A DNA stretch of 51,099 nt from Syntrophobacteraceae bacterium (GTDB lineage Bacteria; Desulfobacterota; Syntrophobacteria; Syntrophobacterales; Syntrophobacteraceae). Position 1 is the first letter of the stretch, and each line of letters starts with the position of its first letter. Below, piece by piece: positions 1 to 8,476 of this stretch. Location: assembly GCA_018053185.1 (NCBI GenBank), contig JAGPLX010000001.1, positions 85,972 to 137,070 on the forward strand, written 5' to 3'. The translations under genes were made by a program, and so were the position numbers. The notes below the pieces were generated by a model. That model was not told where the DNA came from and searched no databases. It saw only the letters and a program-made list of their open reading frames with translations.

Positions 1-3000
1 CACCCTCCAGGTTTTGGCCGGTCCTGGAAAGTTCGAACCATTTTCCGGCATTCTCGATAGTTGAAAGCCCGAGCTGCCGCAATTTCCAGAGTTCCCCTTC
101 GCTCAGGCCGGGCAGGAATTGAATATCCTCTTCGTTGACGGCCTGCCCGTAGCAGGTCCCAAAAAACCCGCAGGTGGTGCAAGCCTCGCCGAGTCGATAG
201 CTCGCCTTGGTGGGCGGATGCGAAAGAACCGTCCCCACCTGATGGAGAAGAGCGGGAAAAGCAGCCAGGAAAGGAAGCAGGTCGAAGGTATGGACTACCG
301 GCTCCCGACCTTCCCGGTCCGGCCGCAAGATCAGGAACCCCGTAGCCGAGAGGCGACAGGTCGGGGGAAGAAGTCCTCGGTCCAGGCAATCTTGCAACAG
401 CAAAGCATGGAACGCCACTCTCCATTTCCGGCTGAGATGAGGAACGGCGCTGTCCATGGTGTCTCCCACTTCCAGTCGAACCCCATTCGACGAGTGAGAC
501 ACCCGAACCAGGTCCGGAACGCCTACGGCATGGATTCCAGCAAGCAGTGTCATGTCGGGCGGTTCCCGAAAAAGTTCCGGCAGACCATGGGTCGAAAGGA
601 GGCACGAAACCAGGAGAGTCGCCCGGGAAAGGAGCCCCGGCCGCCCATCGATAGGATGGTGAATCGTGTGTGCGAGCCAATCCAGGGTCTCGGCGAAACG
701 TTCCTCGATGGATCGCACCCGCCCATGGTCCCCGAGAGTCCGGACCATATGCGGAGGCTCCCCTCTTTGGCGGAGGAAATCGAGGACTCTCTCTTCGTGT
801 CGTCGAGCCCGGTCTATTCGGACCACATCGAGATTGGCGCCTTCATTCCTTCGTCCAGGCGGCCTTTGATCCGGGGGGAGGAATTGAAAACTGAGCCACC
901 GCTCACACTGCCGGAGCCGCAGGTATTCTCCGATCATGGCCCCGGTAACGGCTCGCGGAATGTGGCGTGCATCCTGGGAAAGGACAAAATCGGCCGCATC
1001 TCGACCAACGGCTCGCCGCTCTTTCTCCCGGGCCAGCAAAGACACGGACTCAGAGGGTTGCAGAAAGACCGGCGCTGCAGGTCCTGCCTCGACCTCCGGG
1101 AATTCCAGGATTCGAGGGTCTCCCCGAACGATCTCGGAAGGAATCGATCGGAAGCGGGCAAAGACCTCGGATACCCTCGGATCATGAAGCATTCCGGCCA
1201 CCTCATCCACGAGCAAGCCGTCGGGCAGGGCATCGGCAAACGCGTTGAGGGGAATAAAAGCACGAAGGGAGCGAACCCGTTGCGAAACCCACTGTCGAAA
1301 TTCTTCCCTGTTGCACGGCAGTGGCAGTTGTTGGAAGTCGATCCAGTGCGAGCAGGTGATTCCCAATTCGTCCGAGCTGACGCAGAAGTCCTCCCACCCC
1401 TTCCCGTGGCTTTCGACCGTGAGGCGAAGAACCAGATTGCCCAGGGTCCCGAGAAAGGTTCGATAGCGAAAGAAGCCGTTGGGTTCTTTCAGAACTTCGA
1501 TTCCATTGGCGAGGACAACGCAGCGGCGGGCTTTTTCCTGCTGTTCCCGGAGCAGTCTGCGGGTGCGGGCGAAGAGGCCCAGCTCGCCCGGGTCCGGGGA
1601 TCTTTCGGGTCCATCGAGAATGGCCTTCATGGATTGGGCCACTTCGAAGGGAACGTGCGGCCCGACCCCGACCCACGAAAGCTCCTTGGATCCCGGTTCC
1701 TCACAAGGCTCCGCCAACACGCGCCCACCCTCGGCGGAACGAAGGATGCCCAAAATACAGACCCGGCGCCCCGCAAGATGGACACAGTCTCCGGCATCGA
1801 GCTGCCGGACGATGGAACGGGGCAGATCGGCAACGACTTCTCCCGATATTTCCAGGAGGTAGTCTTCCTCGGTTTCCGGAAAATTGCTCCAGATTTTTCG
1901 ACTGAGAAGAGCGTCCCGGTAGCGCCATCCCCCATGAAAAAGCCCGGCCTCGCGGTCCGGCCCGGGAAGACGACTCGAGGCCGCGGGCCGCTGGAAGGAG
2001 CTCAAACGGTCGGACCGAAGCCAGCCGAGTCTCTCCATCGAGGGCACAACCTCGTCGAGAACCTGCCGCTCCTGGGGGAAGAGTGCCCGCAGGGCCGGAA
2101 GAGAGAGGGTCTTCTTTTCGTAGAGGCAGGAGAGCACCTGCTGCACAAGCACACTGGGAAAATCGGTTTTGGGAGGAATCTCGACGGACCCCTGCCCAGC
2201 CAGCCGCAACAGCCCCCCAAACCGGAGAAGTTGATCTCCCGACCGCTCTCCTCGACAGATTCCCCAAAAGCGAGAGGTTCCCCCTCGCCGGTTGGAACGA
2301 CCGATCCGTTGAAGAAAAGCCGACACGGAATCGGGAGGTTCGTAAAGCACCACCGCATCCACGTCTCCCACATCGATTCCCAACTCGAGGGTGCTGGTAG
2401 CTACGCACAACGCATGGTTGCGGCGGCGGAAACGCTGCTCCGCCGCCCGCCTTTCCCGGAGCCGGAGATTCGAGAAGTGAATCTCCGCAACCCCTCGAAA
2501 CGGCCCCTCACGGTTTGCCAGGGCAAAGAGACGATCGCACTGCCCCCGGCTGTTGGCAAACATCAGGATTTTCCGGTATCCCCAGAGGCGGTACAGGTCT
2601 TCGAGAAGACCGACCAGCTCATCATCTCTTCGGAGGTAGACCAGGTGGGACTCGATGTCCCTTTGAACGGCTCCGAGGAGCCGCACCGTGTCCTCGCGAA
2701 AGCCGAAGAAACGGACAATGGCATCCACATCGGCAATGGTGGCGGAAAGAGCGATCTTTTGTACTCCACACCCCGTTCTACGCTCGAGTCGATTCAGCAG
2801 GCAGGACAGGTGCCTCCCCCGGTACTGGTGTAAAAGAGGATGCACCTCGTCGATGATCACCGTCCGAACCCGCTGGACAAACTGTCTCCATTCGGCATTG
2901 GTCCTTCCCAGGAGAACATCCAGGGATTCGGGGGTGGTGAGGATGAGGTCGGGCCGGCTTCCTCCCGCCCGCTTGGTATCTCCCGTGCGAATCCCGAATT

Positions 3001-3292
3001 GAAGACCCAAACGTTCGATCAGAACCGGGGCCAAACGCCGTTCGAGATCGAGAGCCAGCGCCCGTGTCGGAACCACGTAGAGAAGAGCGTCCGCCTTGTC
3101 CGAGCGGATCAGTCGTTCCACGCAGGGAGCGAGGACGGCCTCGGTCTTCCCCGACCCCGTCGCCGATTGCAGAACGAGATCACGACCGGCGAGAATCGGA
3201 GGGATGGCTTCTCTCTGTAGGGGGTGAAGCTGTACGAACCTTCCGTAAAAGGCGCGAAAGGTGTTGGGAAGCTGCAAAAGGGGGGTGGTCAT
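1..3292 (-). CDS. Lhr/BrxHI-like SF2 helicase fused to Cas4/TM0106-type RecB nuclease domain (3' end missing)
   Basis: An uninterrupted minus-strand frame starts at the ATG at 3292 and runs off the left edge (about 1097 codons visible). The N-terminus is a DEAD/DEAH helicase: Q-motif-like LHPLQREAI (22-30), Walker A ATGSGKT (44-50), DEVH (148-151), SAT (183-185), and later the motif VI sequence QRIGRSNRRGG typical of Lhr-like helicases. The C-terminal part (about 785-1090) reads like a TM0106/Cas4 RecB-family nuclease. It has a lone Cys796 after a YLRLRQ helix, then C1038-x2-C1041-x5-C1047, the usual Fe-S ligand layout, followed by a helix-hairpin-helix-like tail. The PD-(D/E)XK core is recognisable, but the expected D-x-K reads D944-T-M946 and no QxxxY motif follows. 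The frame starts 172 bp after the upstream ATPase gene, same strand. I infer an ATP-driven DNA translocase acting with the two ATPases. The fold assignment is from motif reading, not a search. Confidence 0.85.
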   Translation of the reverse strand, partial: MTTPLLQLPNTFRAFYGRFVQLHPLQREAIPPILAGRDLVLQSATGSGKTEAVLAPCVERLIRSDKADALLYVVPTRALALDLERRLAPVLIERLGLQFGIRTGDTKRAGGSRPDLILTTPESLDVLLGRTNAEWRQFVQRVRTVIIDEVHPLLHQYRGRHLSCLLNRLERRTGCGVQKIALSATIADVDAIVRFFGFREDTVRLLGAVQRDIESHLVYLRRDDELVGLLEDLYRLWGYRKILMFANSRGQCDRLFALANREGPFRGVAEIHFSNLRLRERRAAEQRFRRRNHALCVATSTLELGIDVGDVDAVVLYEPPDSVSAFLQRIGRSNRRGGTSRFWGICRGERSGDQLLRFGGLLRLAGQGSVEIPPKTDFPSVLVQQVLSCLYEKKTLSLPALRALFPQERQVLDEVVPSMERLGWLRSDRLSSFQRPAASSRLPGPDREAGLFHGGWRYRDALLSRKIWSNFPETEEDYLLEISGEVVADLPRSIVRQLDAGDCVHLAGRRVCILGILRSAEGGRVLAEPCEEPGSKELSWVGVGPHVPFEVAQSMKAILDGPERSPDPGELGLFARTRRLLREQQEKARRCVVLANGIEVLKEPNGFFRYRTFLGTLGNLVLRLTVESHGKGWEDFCVSSDELGITCSHWIDFQQLPLPCNREEFRQWVSQRVRSLRAFIPLNAFADALPDGLLVDEVAGMLHDPRVSEVFARFRSIPSEIVRGDPRILEFPEVEAGPAAPVFLQPSESVSLLAREKERRAVGRDAADFVLSQDARHIPRAVTGAMIGEYLRLRQCERWLSFQFLPPDQRPPGRRNEGANLDVVRIDRARRHEERVLDFLRQRGEPPHMVRTLGDHGRVRSIEERFAETLDWLAHTIHHPIDGRPGLLSRATLLVSCLLSTHGLPELFREPPDMTLLAGIHAVGVPDLVRVSHSSNGVRLEVGDTMDSAVPHLSRKWRVAFHALLLQDCLDRGLLPPTCRLSATGFLILRPDREGREPVVHTFDLLPFLAAFPALLHQVGTVLSHPPTKASYRLGEACTTCGFFGTCYGQAVNEEDIQFLPGLSEGELWKLRQLGLSTIENAGKWFELSRTGQNLEG

Positions 3293-3464
3293 CTCCACGC
3301 CGTTGTCCAACCAAGCCGCTTCGAGATTTTGTTCCTACGATTGTCCTCTCACGGAATCACGCAGGAAGAAAGTGGTACTGCCCGGCACTCCGTCGGTTCC
3401 AAGCCGTGGGCATCGCTCCACCCCCTCCACTCCACACTCCCGGCAGGACCATGGAGACAAAGCC

Positions 3465-4742
3465 CTAGAGCACCTGTTCCTGGTGGGCGAGGTCCAGGCA
3501 TTCCACAAGGGCTTTGAGCTTGAGTCGGGTTTCCTGGGTGCCCATGGCATCGAGGCGTTCGGTCATTTCCCCGATCAGGCTGGATTGGGGCGGTTCCCAA
3601 TCATAGGCCCGGCCGTGTAAACAAAGAAGCTTGCGGGAAAGCTCCTGCCACTGGCTTCGGGTAAGATCGTGGAGGCGAAAAAGGTTCAATCCCTGCCATT
3701 CCCGAGCGTAGTCGCAATCAAACAGGCGGACCTCCCTTCCTCGCCGCCTTACCGGACGATGGTAATCCTCCTCCTGGACCTGTTGGAGGAAATCTTCCGT
3801 GAAGGCAAAAACGGGATAGAGAAAGCTCTGCCTCGAAGAGCTGCGTGCAAAGAACCGGTGGAGAAACCGATAGCTCCTGCTGCGCACGGAAACGCTTCCC
3901 TGCACCGCGGATTCCCCTTCGTCGAACAGGAGCACCCAGCCTCGATAACCCATTCGGCGGAAAAGACCGGAGAGCGCTTCGATTACCGAAATGACGGACT
4001 CGTTGTCCACAGGGCACAGCGGACCCTCCCGATAAAAAGGAACCTGCCGGTATTTCAGCACCTTGGCCAGCTGGGGAGACGGTATCGCCTCCCCGTTGAG
4101 CGCACGCTCGAGAAGCAGGGAGAATTCCCCGGGACGAAAGGCTGCAGGCTTTTTCAGCAGATTTTCTTCTCGGGTAACGGGGACGTTCCTGGAGGCCAGG
4201 GCCGCCAGGACCGATTTAAAACGGTGCGGCATTCGATCCGGGATGAGGTCCACGATGCTCTTGACGGAAGATTCCGGTTGCCTCATTTGCTTTCGGGCCC
4301 AGGCCTTCCAGAGGCAGGCGAAGGAGGAGGAGCCGTCGGGGAATTGCAGCCGTGCCATAAGTTCCCGGAAGACCCGCCGTGGGTTCGAGAGGGAGATTTC
4401 CCTCGGATCCAGGTTCACGCAACTCGTAACAAAACCCTGGCTCGACGCAAGGTCCTGGATATACACGAGGCTGTGGGACTTGCCCCGGCCGTAGGCTCCG
4501 AGGATGCACAGGTGGGGCGCCTCACCCGCCTCTGCAGCCCGAAGGCCCGCCTCGACCGCTTCCCGGAGCCGTTCTTCGCTGGCGGTCAGCCATCGAACGG
4601 CACAAGGATCGAAAAGGCCCTCTCGAAGCCGTTCCACAGCCCGACAGATGCCAAACGAGCTCGCGCCTTCAAAACTATCGAAGCCATCGAAAACGGATGG
4701 GCTTTCCCCAACCCAGTTCCTGCAAGGCATTTGGGCCGTCAT
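3465..4742 (-). CDS. BrxD-like (DUF2791) P-loop ATPase, second of tandem pair
   Basis: A 425-aa protein with Walker A GAYGRGKS (82-89) and Walker B WVLLFDEGE (269-277). The spacing and context (GAYGxGKSH, YRGWVLLFDE) are those of the DUF2791 family that includes BREX BrxD. Start: the ATG at 4742 overlaps the stop of the preceding gene in an ATGA arrangement, so I prefer it to a GTG three codons upstream. It is clearly paralogous to its upstream neighbour: both have YRG before Walker B and a similar N-terminal Walker A. The two differ in flanking sequence, so they probably form a heteromer or have split roles. BrxD-type ATPases are predicted partners of Lhr-like helicases in type 2 BREX. The helicase gene directly downstream fits that. 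No transmembrane segment or signal peptide is visible. The substrate is unknown. Confidence 0.85.
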   Translation of the reverse strand: MTAQMPCRNWVGESPSVFDGFDSFEGASSFGICRAVERLREGLFDPCAVRWLTASEERLREAVEAGLRAAEAGEAPHLCILGAYGRGKSHSLVYIQDLASSQGFVTSCVNLDPREISLSNPRRVFRELMARLQFPDGSSSFACLWKAWARKQMRQPESSVKSIVDLIPDRMPHRFKSVLAALASRNVPVTREENLLKKPAAFRPGEFSLLLERALNGEAIPSPQLAKVLKYRQVPFYREGPLCPVDNESVISVIEALSGLFRRMGYRGWVLLFDEGESAVQGSVSVRSRSYRFLHRFFARSSSRQSFLYPVFAFTEDFLQQVQEEDYHRPVRRRGREVRLFDCDYAREWQGLNLFRLHDLTRSQWQELSRKLLCLHGRAYDWEPPQSSLIGEMTERLDAMGTQETRLKLKALVECLDLAHQEQVL

Positions 4743-6076
4743 GAGTCCCACCTTGGCTGAAGCTGTTCCAGCTTTTCCTGTTCCAGTTCCCTTCGACCGG
4801 CCAGGATTTGTTCCGTCAGGTCCAGCTCCTCGTCCACGGGCATTCCCTGCTCGGCCATATCGAGGATTCGGACCACCTGCTTAATGAAAAGCCTCACCTC
4901 ACTGAGGAGCCCCATCTGTTTCTGGGTGGCGCAAATCTCCTCGAGAAGCTTTTCGTTGATTCGTTCACTCGCCTGCCACCGGTAAGAGATCTCGTGAATC
5001 CGTCTCAAGGCAAGTCCGAGCTCGATCATTTCCTGGACGGTCAGGGGAGTTCGGTGCAAGTCGATGAGGATGCTCCGGTAATTGAGACTTTTTCCTTCCC
5101 CCATGGAACGCACCCGGCTCCACAGGGCGTCATAGGACTTGAGGCCTTTCTCCGAAAGGATCAGGTCCGGAATAATGGAGAAGAAGATGTGGAGATACCG
5201 GGCCTGTTCGGTATTGTCGATGAGAAGCCGCACATTTTCATAGGCGGCGTTGCGAACGGAGGCAGAGTGGGCGATGACCGTTTCGAGCTCGTCCAAGAGG
5301 AGGACAAGTCCCCGGTAGCCGAGGTATTTCAGAAAGACGAGAAGTGACTGGAGGAAGCGCTTGCTGTTGGTCTTGTTGAGCGATTCAAAGATCTGAAAGG
5401 GTTTGAGATCCTTCTTTCCGACCTTGCCTCCCTCGAACCACTGGAAGAGCACCTCGCGGGCGTCCGTACCGCCTTCCTCAGGGCGCCGTTCCTGCGCGGG
5501 GCTCGTGCAGCAGGCCTTCAGGAGACCCACGAGGCCGTTGGCGAAATTGGGATCCATGCCGGCAAGGGAACGCAGCTCGTCCGCCAGGGCATCGACCTTT
5601 TCCTCCTGGGACGCCGCGCCCTCAGGTTCCCTTTCCAACGCCAGGCCCCTGATCCAGGCGCTCAAGAGCCCGCGGATTCCGGTCCCCTGCACCCCTGCCA
5701 CCCTGGCCTGGGGAAAACCTTCGGGCATCTGCAGGCCCTTGATGATTTCCCGGTACACCACCTCGAACTTGTGCATGGGCACATCCCGGGTCAACACCAC
5801 GTAGGAAACCGCAAACCCTTTTTGCATCGCCATGTGGCGAACCACGGACATGAAATGGGTCTTTCCGTCCCCGTAGTCCCCGTTGATAAAGCGCACTTTG
5901 GCCCCACCTTCGGCAATGTAGTGATCAAGGTCGTCTTCGATAAATTTCAGCCAGTTCTGACGACCTACGGTGAAGAGGGAAACATACTCCATGGGCACGC
6001 TCCCTTTGCGGAGCGCCTCGATGATGGCCCTCGCCTCGTACGCTTGCAACTGCTCGATCCGCTCTTGGTCTATCAT
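4739..6076 (-). CDS. BrxD-like (DUF2791) P-loop ATPase, first of tandem pair
   Basis: A 445-aa ATP-binding protein. Walker A is GDYGDGKT (66-73) and Walker B LVLLLDELE (257-265), both close to the BREX BrxD/DUF2791 pattern (G-D-Y-G-x-G-K-T-H, then YRGLVLLLDE). The frame is open further upstream, but the ATG at 6076 overlaps the stop codon of the 280-aa gene (ATGA) and begins the conserved part, so I take it as the start. The same 4-bp overlap links it to the next ATPase, so three genes in a row are translationally coupled. A helical C-terminus follows the ATPase core. Cytoplasmic; no membrane segments. Its role is inferred only from family and context: an AAA-like regulator or loader for the downstream helicase. 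Confidence 0.87.
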   Translation of the reverse strand: MIDQERIEQLQAYEARAIIEALRKGSVPMEYVSLFTVGRQNWLKFIEDDLDHYIAEGGAKVRFINGDYGDGKTHFMSVVRHMAMQKGFAVSYVVLTRDVPMHKFEVVYREIIKGLQMPEGFPQARVAGVQGTGIRGLLSAWIRGLALEREPEGAASQEEKVDALADELRSLAGMDPNFANGLVGLLKACCTSPAQERRPEEGGTDAREVLFQWFEGGKVGKKDLKPFQIFESLNKTNSKRFLQSLLVFLKYLGYRGLVLLLDELETVIAHSASVRNAAYENVRLLIDNTEQARYLHIFFSIIPDLILSEKGLKSYDALWSRVRSMGEGKSLNYRSILIDLHRTPLTVQEMIELGLALRRIHEISYRWQASERINEKLLEEICATQKQMGLLSEVRLFIKQVVRILDMAEQGMPVDEELDLTEQILAGRRELEQEKLEQLQPRWDS

Positions 6077-6915
6077 GGTGTGACCTTCTGAAAAGAGATC
6101 CCGGTAATTTGGCGTTTCTGCCCATCGCTGTCCAGGAGCCACAGAGAATTGCTCCTTCCCGACCTCAACTGCAAGGCATGGCCGTCGGAGGTCCCACCGA
6201 TCCCGGCCTGGAAATAGCGCCATAAGTCCACAGAAAAACAATCCACACTGTAGCCGCGGAACCTGGTCTTGGCCATGTCCTGGAAAAACGTCTTGCTTTG
6301 CAAGGACATGACATATTCAAAGTAGAATTGGTGAATGGGAACCGAATGCCCCGGCGGCCAGTGCTCCTTCTTCAGGATGACCCCGTACACCTCGAACAAG
6401 CCGTCGATGAACGACTGAGGATCCAGAGGACGGTCGTAGAGCTCACGTTTCTCCTTGAGGAGGAGGGACACGATTCTCCTGGGATCGATGGAATTCAAAG
6501 TCTTCTTGTTGATGGTGGCGGTGCGCCTGGCAAAATCCACCGATCCTTCGATACCTTTGAGGGAGTTGAAACGCGGGAAATCCATCTCGAAGGGAAGACC
6601 GGCCTCCCGGGCACGCCCTGCAAGGTCCTCGATGAACCGGATCCGATACCGTTCCACTTTCTCGTCGGCGTAAGTCCTCAGAGCATCGAGGATTTCCCCG
6701 CAGCCTTCGAGACCCGGTTCTCTCGACACCTCCTCGACCATCTTACCTTTGAGGAGCTCATCGAGCTGGATGAAATCATCCCGTGCGGCACAACGGATGC
6801 ACGAGTTCACGAACTCCGCCATCTTCTGCTGCCGATTCAGTTGTCTCTGATACGGCTTGAGGATCTCTCCAAGCTGCCCCTGTACCTGTTCCAAAAATGC
6901 CTGGTTGTTTTCCAT
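6073..6915 (-). CDS. Conserved-looking 280-aa protein of ATPase-helicase island, function unknown
   Basis: I do not recognise this protein. It starts with a strongly helical, charged segment (residues 1-100, rich in Glu/Lys/Gln with heptad-like spacing). A mixed region follows, with a possible beta segment around TATINKKTLNSIDPRR, then an aromatic-rich C-terminal third. There is no signal peptide, no membrane segment and no obvious catalytic motif. It lies immediately upstream of the first ATPase with an ATGA overlap (its stop at 6073 overlaps the ATG at 6076), so it is almost certainly made together with the ATPases. In Shango systems the gene beside a comparable ATPase and helicase encodes a TerB-domain protein. 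I cannot see TerB motifs here, so this may be an unrelated adaptor or sensor taking that position. Confidence 0.75.
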   Translation of the reverse strand: MENNQAFLEQVQGQLGEILKPYQRQLNRQQKMAEFVNSCIRCAARDDFIQLDELLKGKMVEEVSREPGLEGCGEILDALRTYADEKVERYRIRFIEDLAGRAREAGLPFEMDFPRFNSLKGIEGSVDFARRTATINKKTLNSIDPRRIVSLLLKEKRELYDRPLDPQSFIDGLFEVYGVILKKEHWPPGHSVPIHQFYFEYVMSLQSKTFFQDMAKTRFRGYSVDCFSVDLWRYFQAGIGGTSDGHALQLRSGRSNSLWLLDSDGQKRQITGISFQKVTP

Positions 6916-7121
6916 TTCTTCCCCGAACCTGTTGAAGTGCTAGGAATTGTTTGTTTTTTTGTCTGTGAGGATGCAGCTCCCGGACGACCGGTCCTTTCCC
7001 GCCGGCGAACCGAGCCATCCTTTTAACGCAGGTCTTGTCGGGAACACGGCCCTGCCCTCCCGCACCATCTCGAAAGTCGCCCCCAAGAACAAAAAGACTC
7101 ACCAGGAACACCGCTTCAGGA

Positions 7122-8087
7122 TTAAAATTCCTCTTCTTCTTCCCAACCCGTGGCTTTTTTCGAAAAGTCCGTCGGGCTTCCCGTTTCCAGAAGTTTTTCT
7201 CGGGCCTTGCGGCAAAGGGGATAGACGAAGACTTCCTTGATCGCTGCCCCATGGCGCTCATGGTATCGATCCATGCGTCCCCGCCCGCTGGTCCGACCAA
7301 GAGGGATCCAATTGGCCGCCAGGTAGCAGGTACCGCGGAATCGGGCCGGGTCCACCAGGGTTTCCATGAGGACCGGTCGAACGGCGTAATGGGCCTCCCA
7401 GTCGTCTGCAATCCGACGGGCCAGCCGGGAGAGGACGGCGCTGGCCAAATGGGGGATTTTGACCCAGGGAAGGATCAGAAACCGGCTGTTCTGAACAATC
7501 CGCTGCAGGTGACGCACTCGCTGAGCTTCGTCCCAGCCGATCCATCGATCCCGGGAAGCCATCCGCCAGGCAGGGCTCGATACCTGGATGCAGGCGACCT
7601 TTTGAGGCTCGGGTCGGCTAATCCAGGCAAAATAGCGGAGATGAGCGCCGAAGGGCACCTTGCAGCCGATGTAGTGATACTTTCCAACCCACTCGCGCCA
7701 TTGGTCGCGTTCTTCCTTGGTCTGCACCAGCCGGAGATCCAAGGGTTCAACCTCGCCGAGACGGCCCTCGATAGGGTCGGGTAGCTCATGGGGCGCGTCC
7801 GCGGGAGGCTGGTCGGCGGGCCGGGCACCATTCCTGCGGCGTTGTGCTTTGGCGCCGGGCAGCCGCAAAATTCCTCTCGCATCCAGCTCCTCCAGGAACT
7901 GGCGACATTCATGTGCTTTGAGAGATCCCGTGGGTCGTCGCCAATCCAGCAGCTCACAAATGGTGTGTGCCAGTTCGGTACGGCTCAAGCCGCTGCAATC
8001 CCGAACGGTCTCCAGGATCAGTTCGAGCTCCTCACGACTCACGTCCTCACCACAAAACTTCGGACACTTTCCTGTCTTCACGTGCAT
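7122..8087 (-). CDS. DruA-family protein (DUF4338)
   Basis: A 321-aa protein with the hallmark sequence of the DruA/DUF4338 family. The N-terminal helical domain has the SRTELAHTICELLDW and LKAHECRQFL pattern. The core has YHYIGCKVPFGAHLRYF, FLILPWVKIPHLASAVL and RFRGTCYLAANWIPLGRT. DruA is a component of the Druantia type I antiphage system, but most family members are stand-alone genes of unknown activity, some possibly transposase-like. Here no druB, C, D or E is visible. The gene is the most upstream minus-strand gene of the ATPase-helicase island, 206 bp before the 280-aa gene. It could be part of the system or an independent insertion. No convincing terminal inverted repeats flank it. 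The C-terminus ends in an acidic WEEEEEF run. Confidence 0.85.
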   Translation of the reverse strand: MHVKTGKCPKFCGEDVSREELELILETVRDCSGLSRTELAHTICELLDWRRPTGSLKAHECRQFLEELDARGILRLPGAKAQRRRNGARPADQPPADAPHELPDPIEGRLGEVEPLDLRLVQTKEERDQWREWVGKYHYIGCKVPFGAHLRYFAWISRPEPQKVACIQVSSPAWRMASRDRWIGWDEAQRVRHLQRIVQNSRFLILPWVKIPHLASAVLSRLARRIADDWEAHYAVRPVLMETLVDPARFRGTCYLAANWIPLGRTSGRGRMDRYHERHGAAIKEVFVYPLCRKAREKLLETGSPTDFSKKATGWEEEEEF

Positions 8088-8476
8088 ATTACGCCCTCAA
8101 CATCTTTTCATACCCCAAAAAGAGCCGCGTGTCCAGACAAATTTTTACAAGACAGGGAGAAATCGATTCCTCGTGATATAAGCCGCTGAATCGACCAGGC
8201 TTTCGCAGGGTTCGCCCTCCTTGGGTTCCTCCGACTCATGGAACTTTATAGCGAAGTCCCGGGGCAGAAGCCGGTATATCGGCGGTCGAATCCGGGAAAG
8301 GCAGCATCAGGAACGCACACCATAATTCGTCGGGCCAGACGGGTCAGAACAGCCCACAGCTTTTGGAGTATTGACGGACAAACCTTTAAGAGATATTTCG
8401 GAAGACACCGTGGGGGGCCTCAGTCGGGAGGAATTCCCCTTTTCCCAACAAGGATCGAGCCAGGGGAGACAACGTC
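8088..8476. other. Intergenic region between divergent druA-like and nitroreductase genes
   Basis: This is a 389-bp stretch between two divergent start codons, so it should carry promoters for both genes. I see no gene and no strong hairpin. A weak sigma70-like match (TTGACG near 8372, AT-rich TATTTC about 17 bp later) could serve the plus-strand gene, but it is poor at the -10. The part nearest the DruA start (8090-8160) is noticeably AT-rich compared with the rest of the window, as expected of a promoter or of acquired DNA. Confidence 0.4.

Noticed and set aside
119..2833. A 904-codon plus-strand open frame opposite the helicase
   Set aside because: Its translation is low-complexity, rich in Arg, Pro and Gly, with no motifs, while the minus strand encodes a clear helicase with all motifs in order. 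It is an antisense shadow of a GC-rich gene.
6958..8141. Inverted 8-mer TTTGTCTG/CAGACAAA flanking the DruA-like gene, considered as transposon ends
   Set aside because: Similarity does not extend beyond 8 bp, no target duplication is visible, and one such match is expected by chance between two regions of this size.
8270..8310. A GGTCGAATCC-like string resembling a tRNA T-arm
   Set aside because: No acceptor, D or anticodon stems can be built around it; no tRNA found anywhere in the window.
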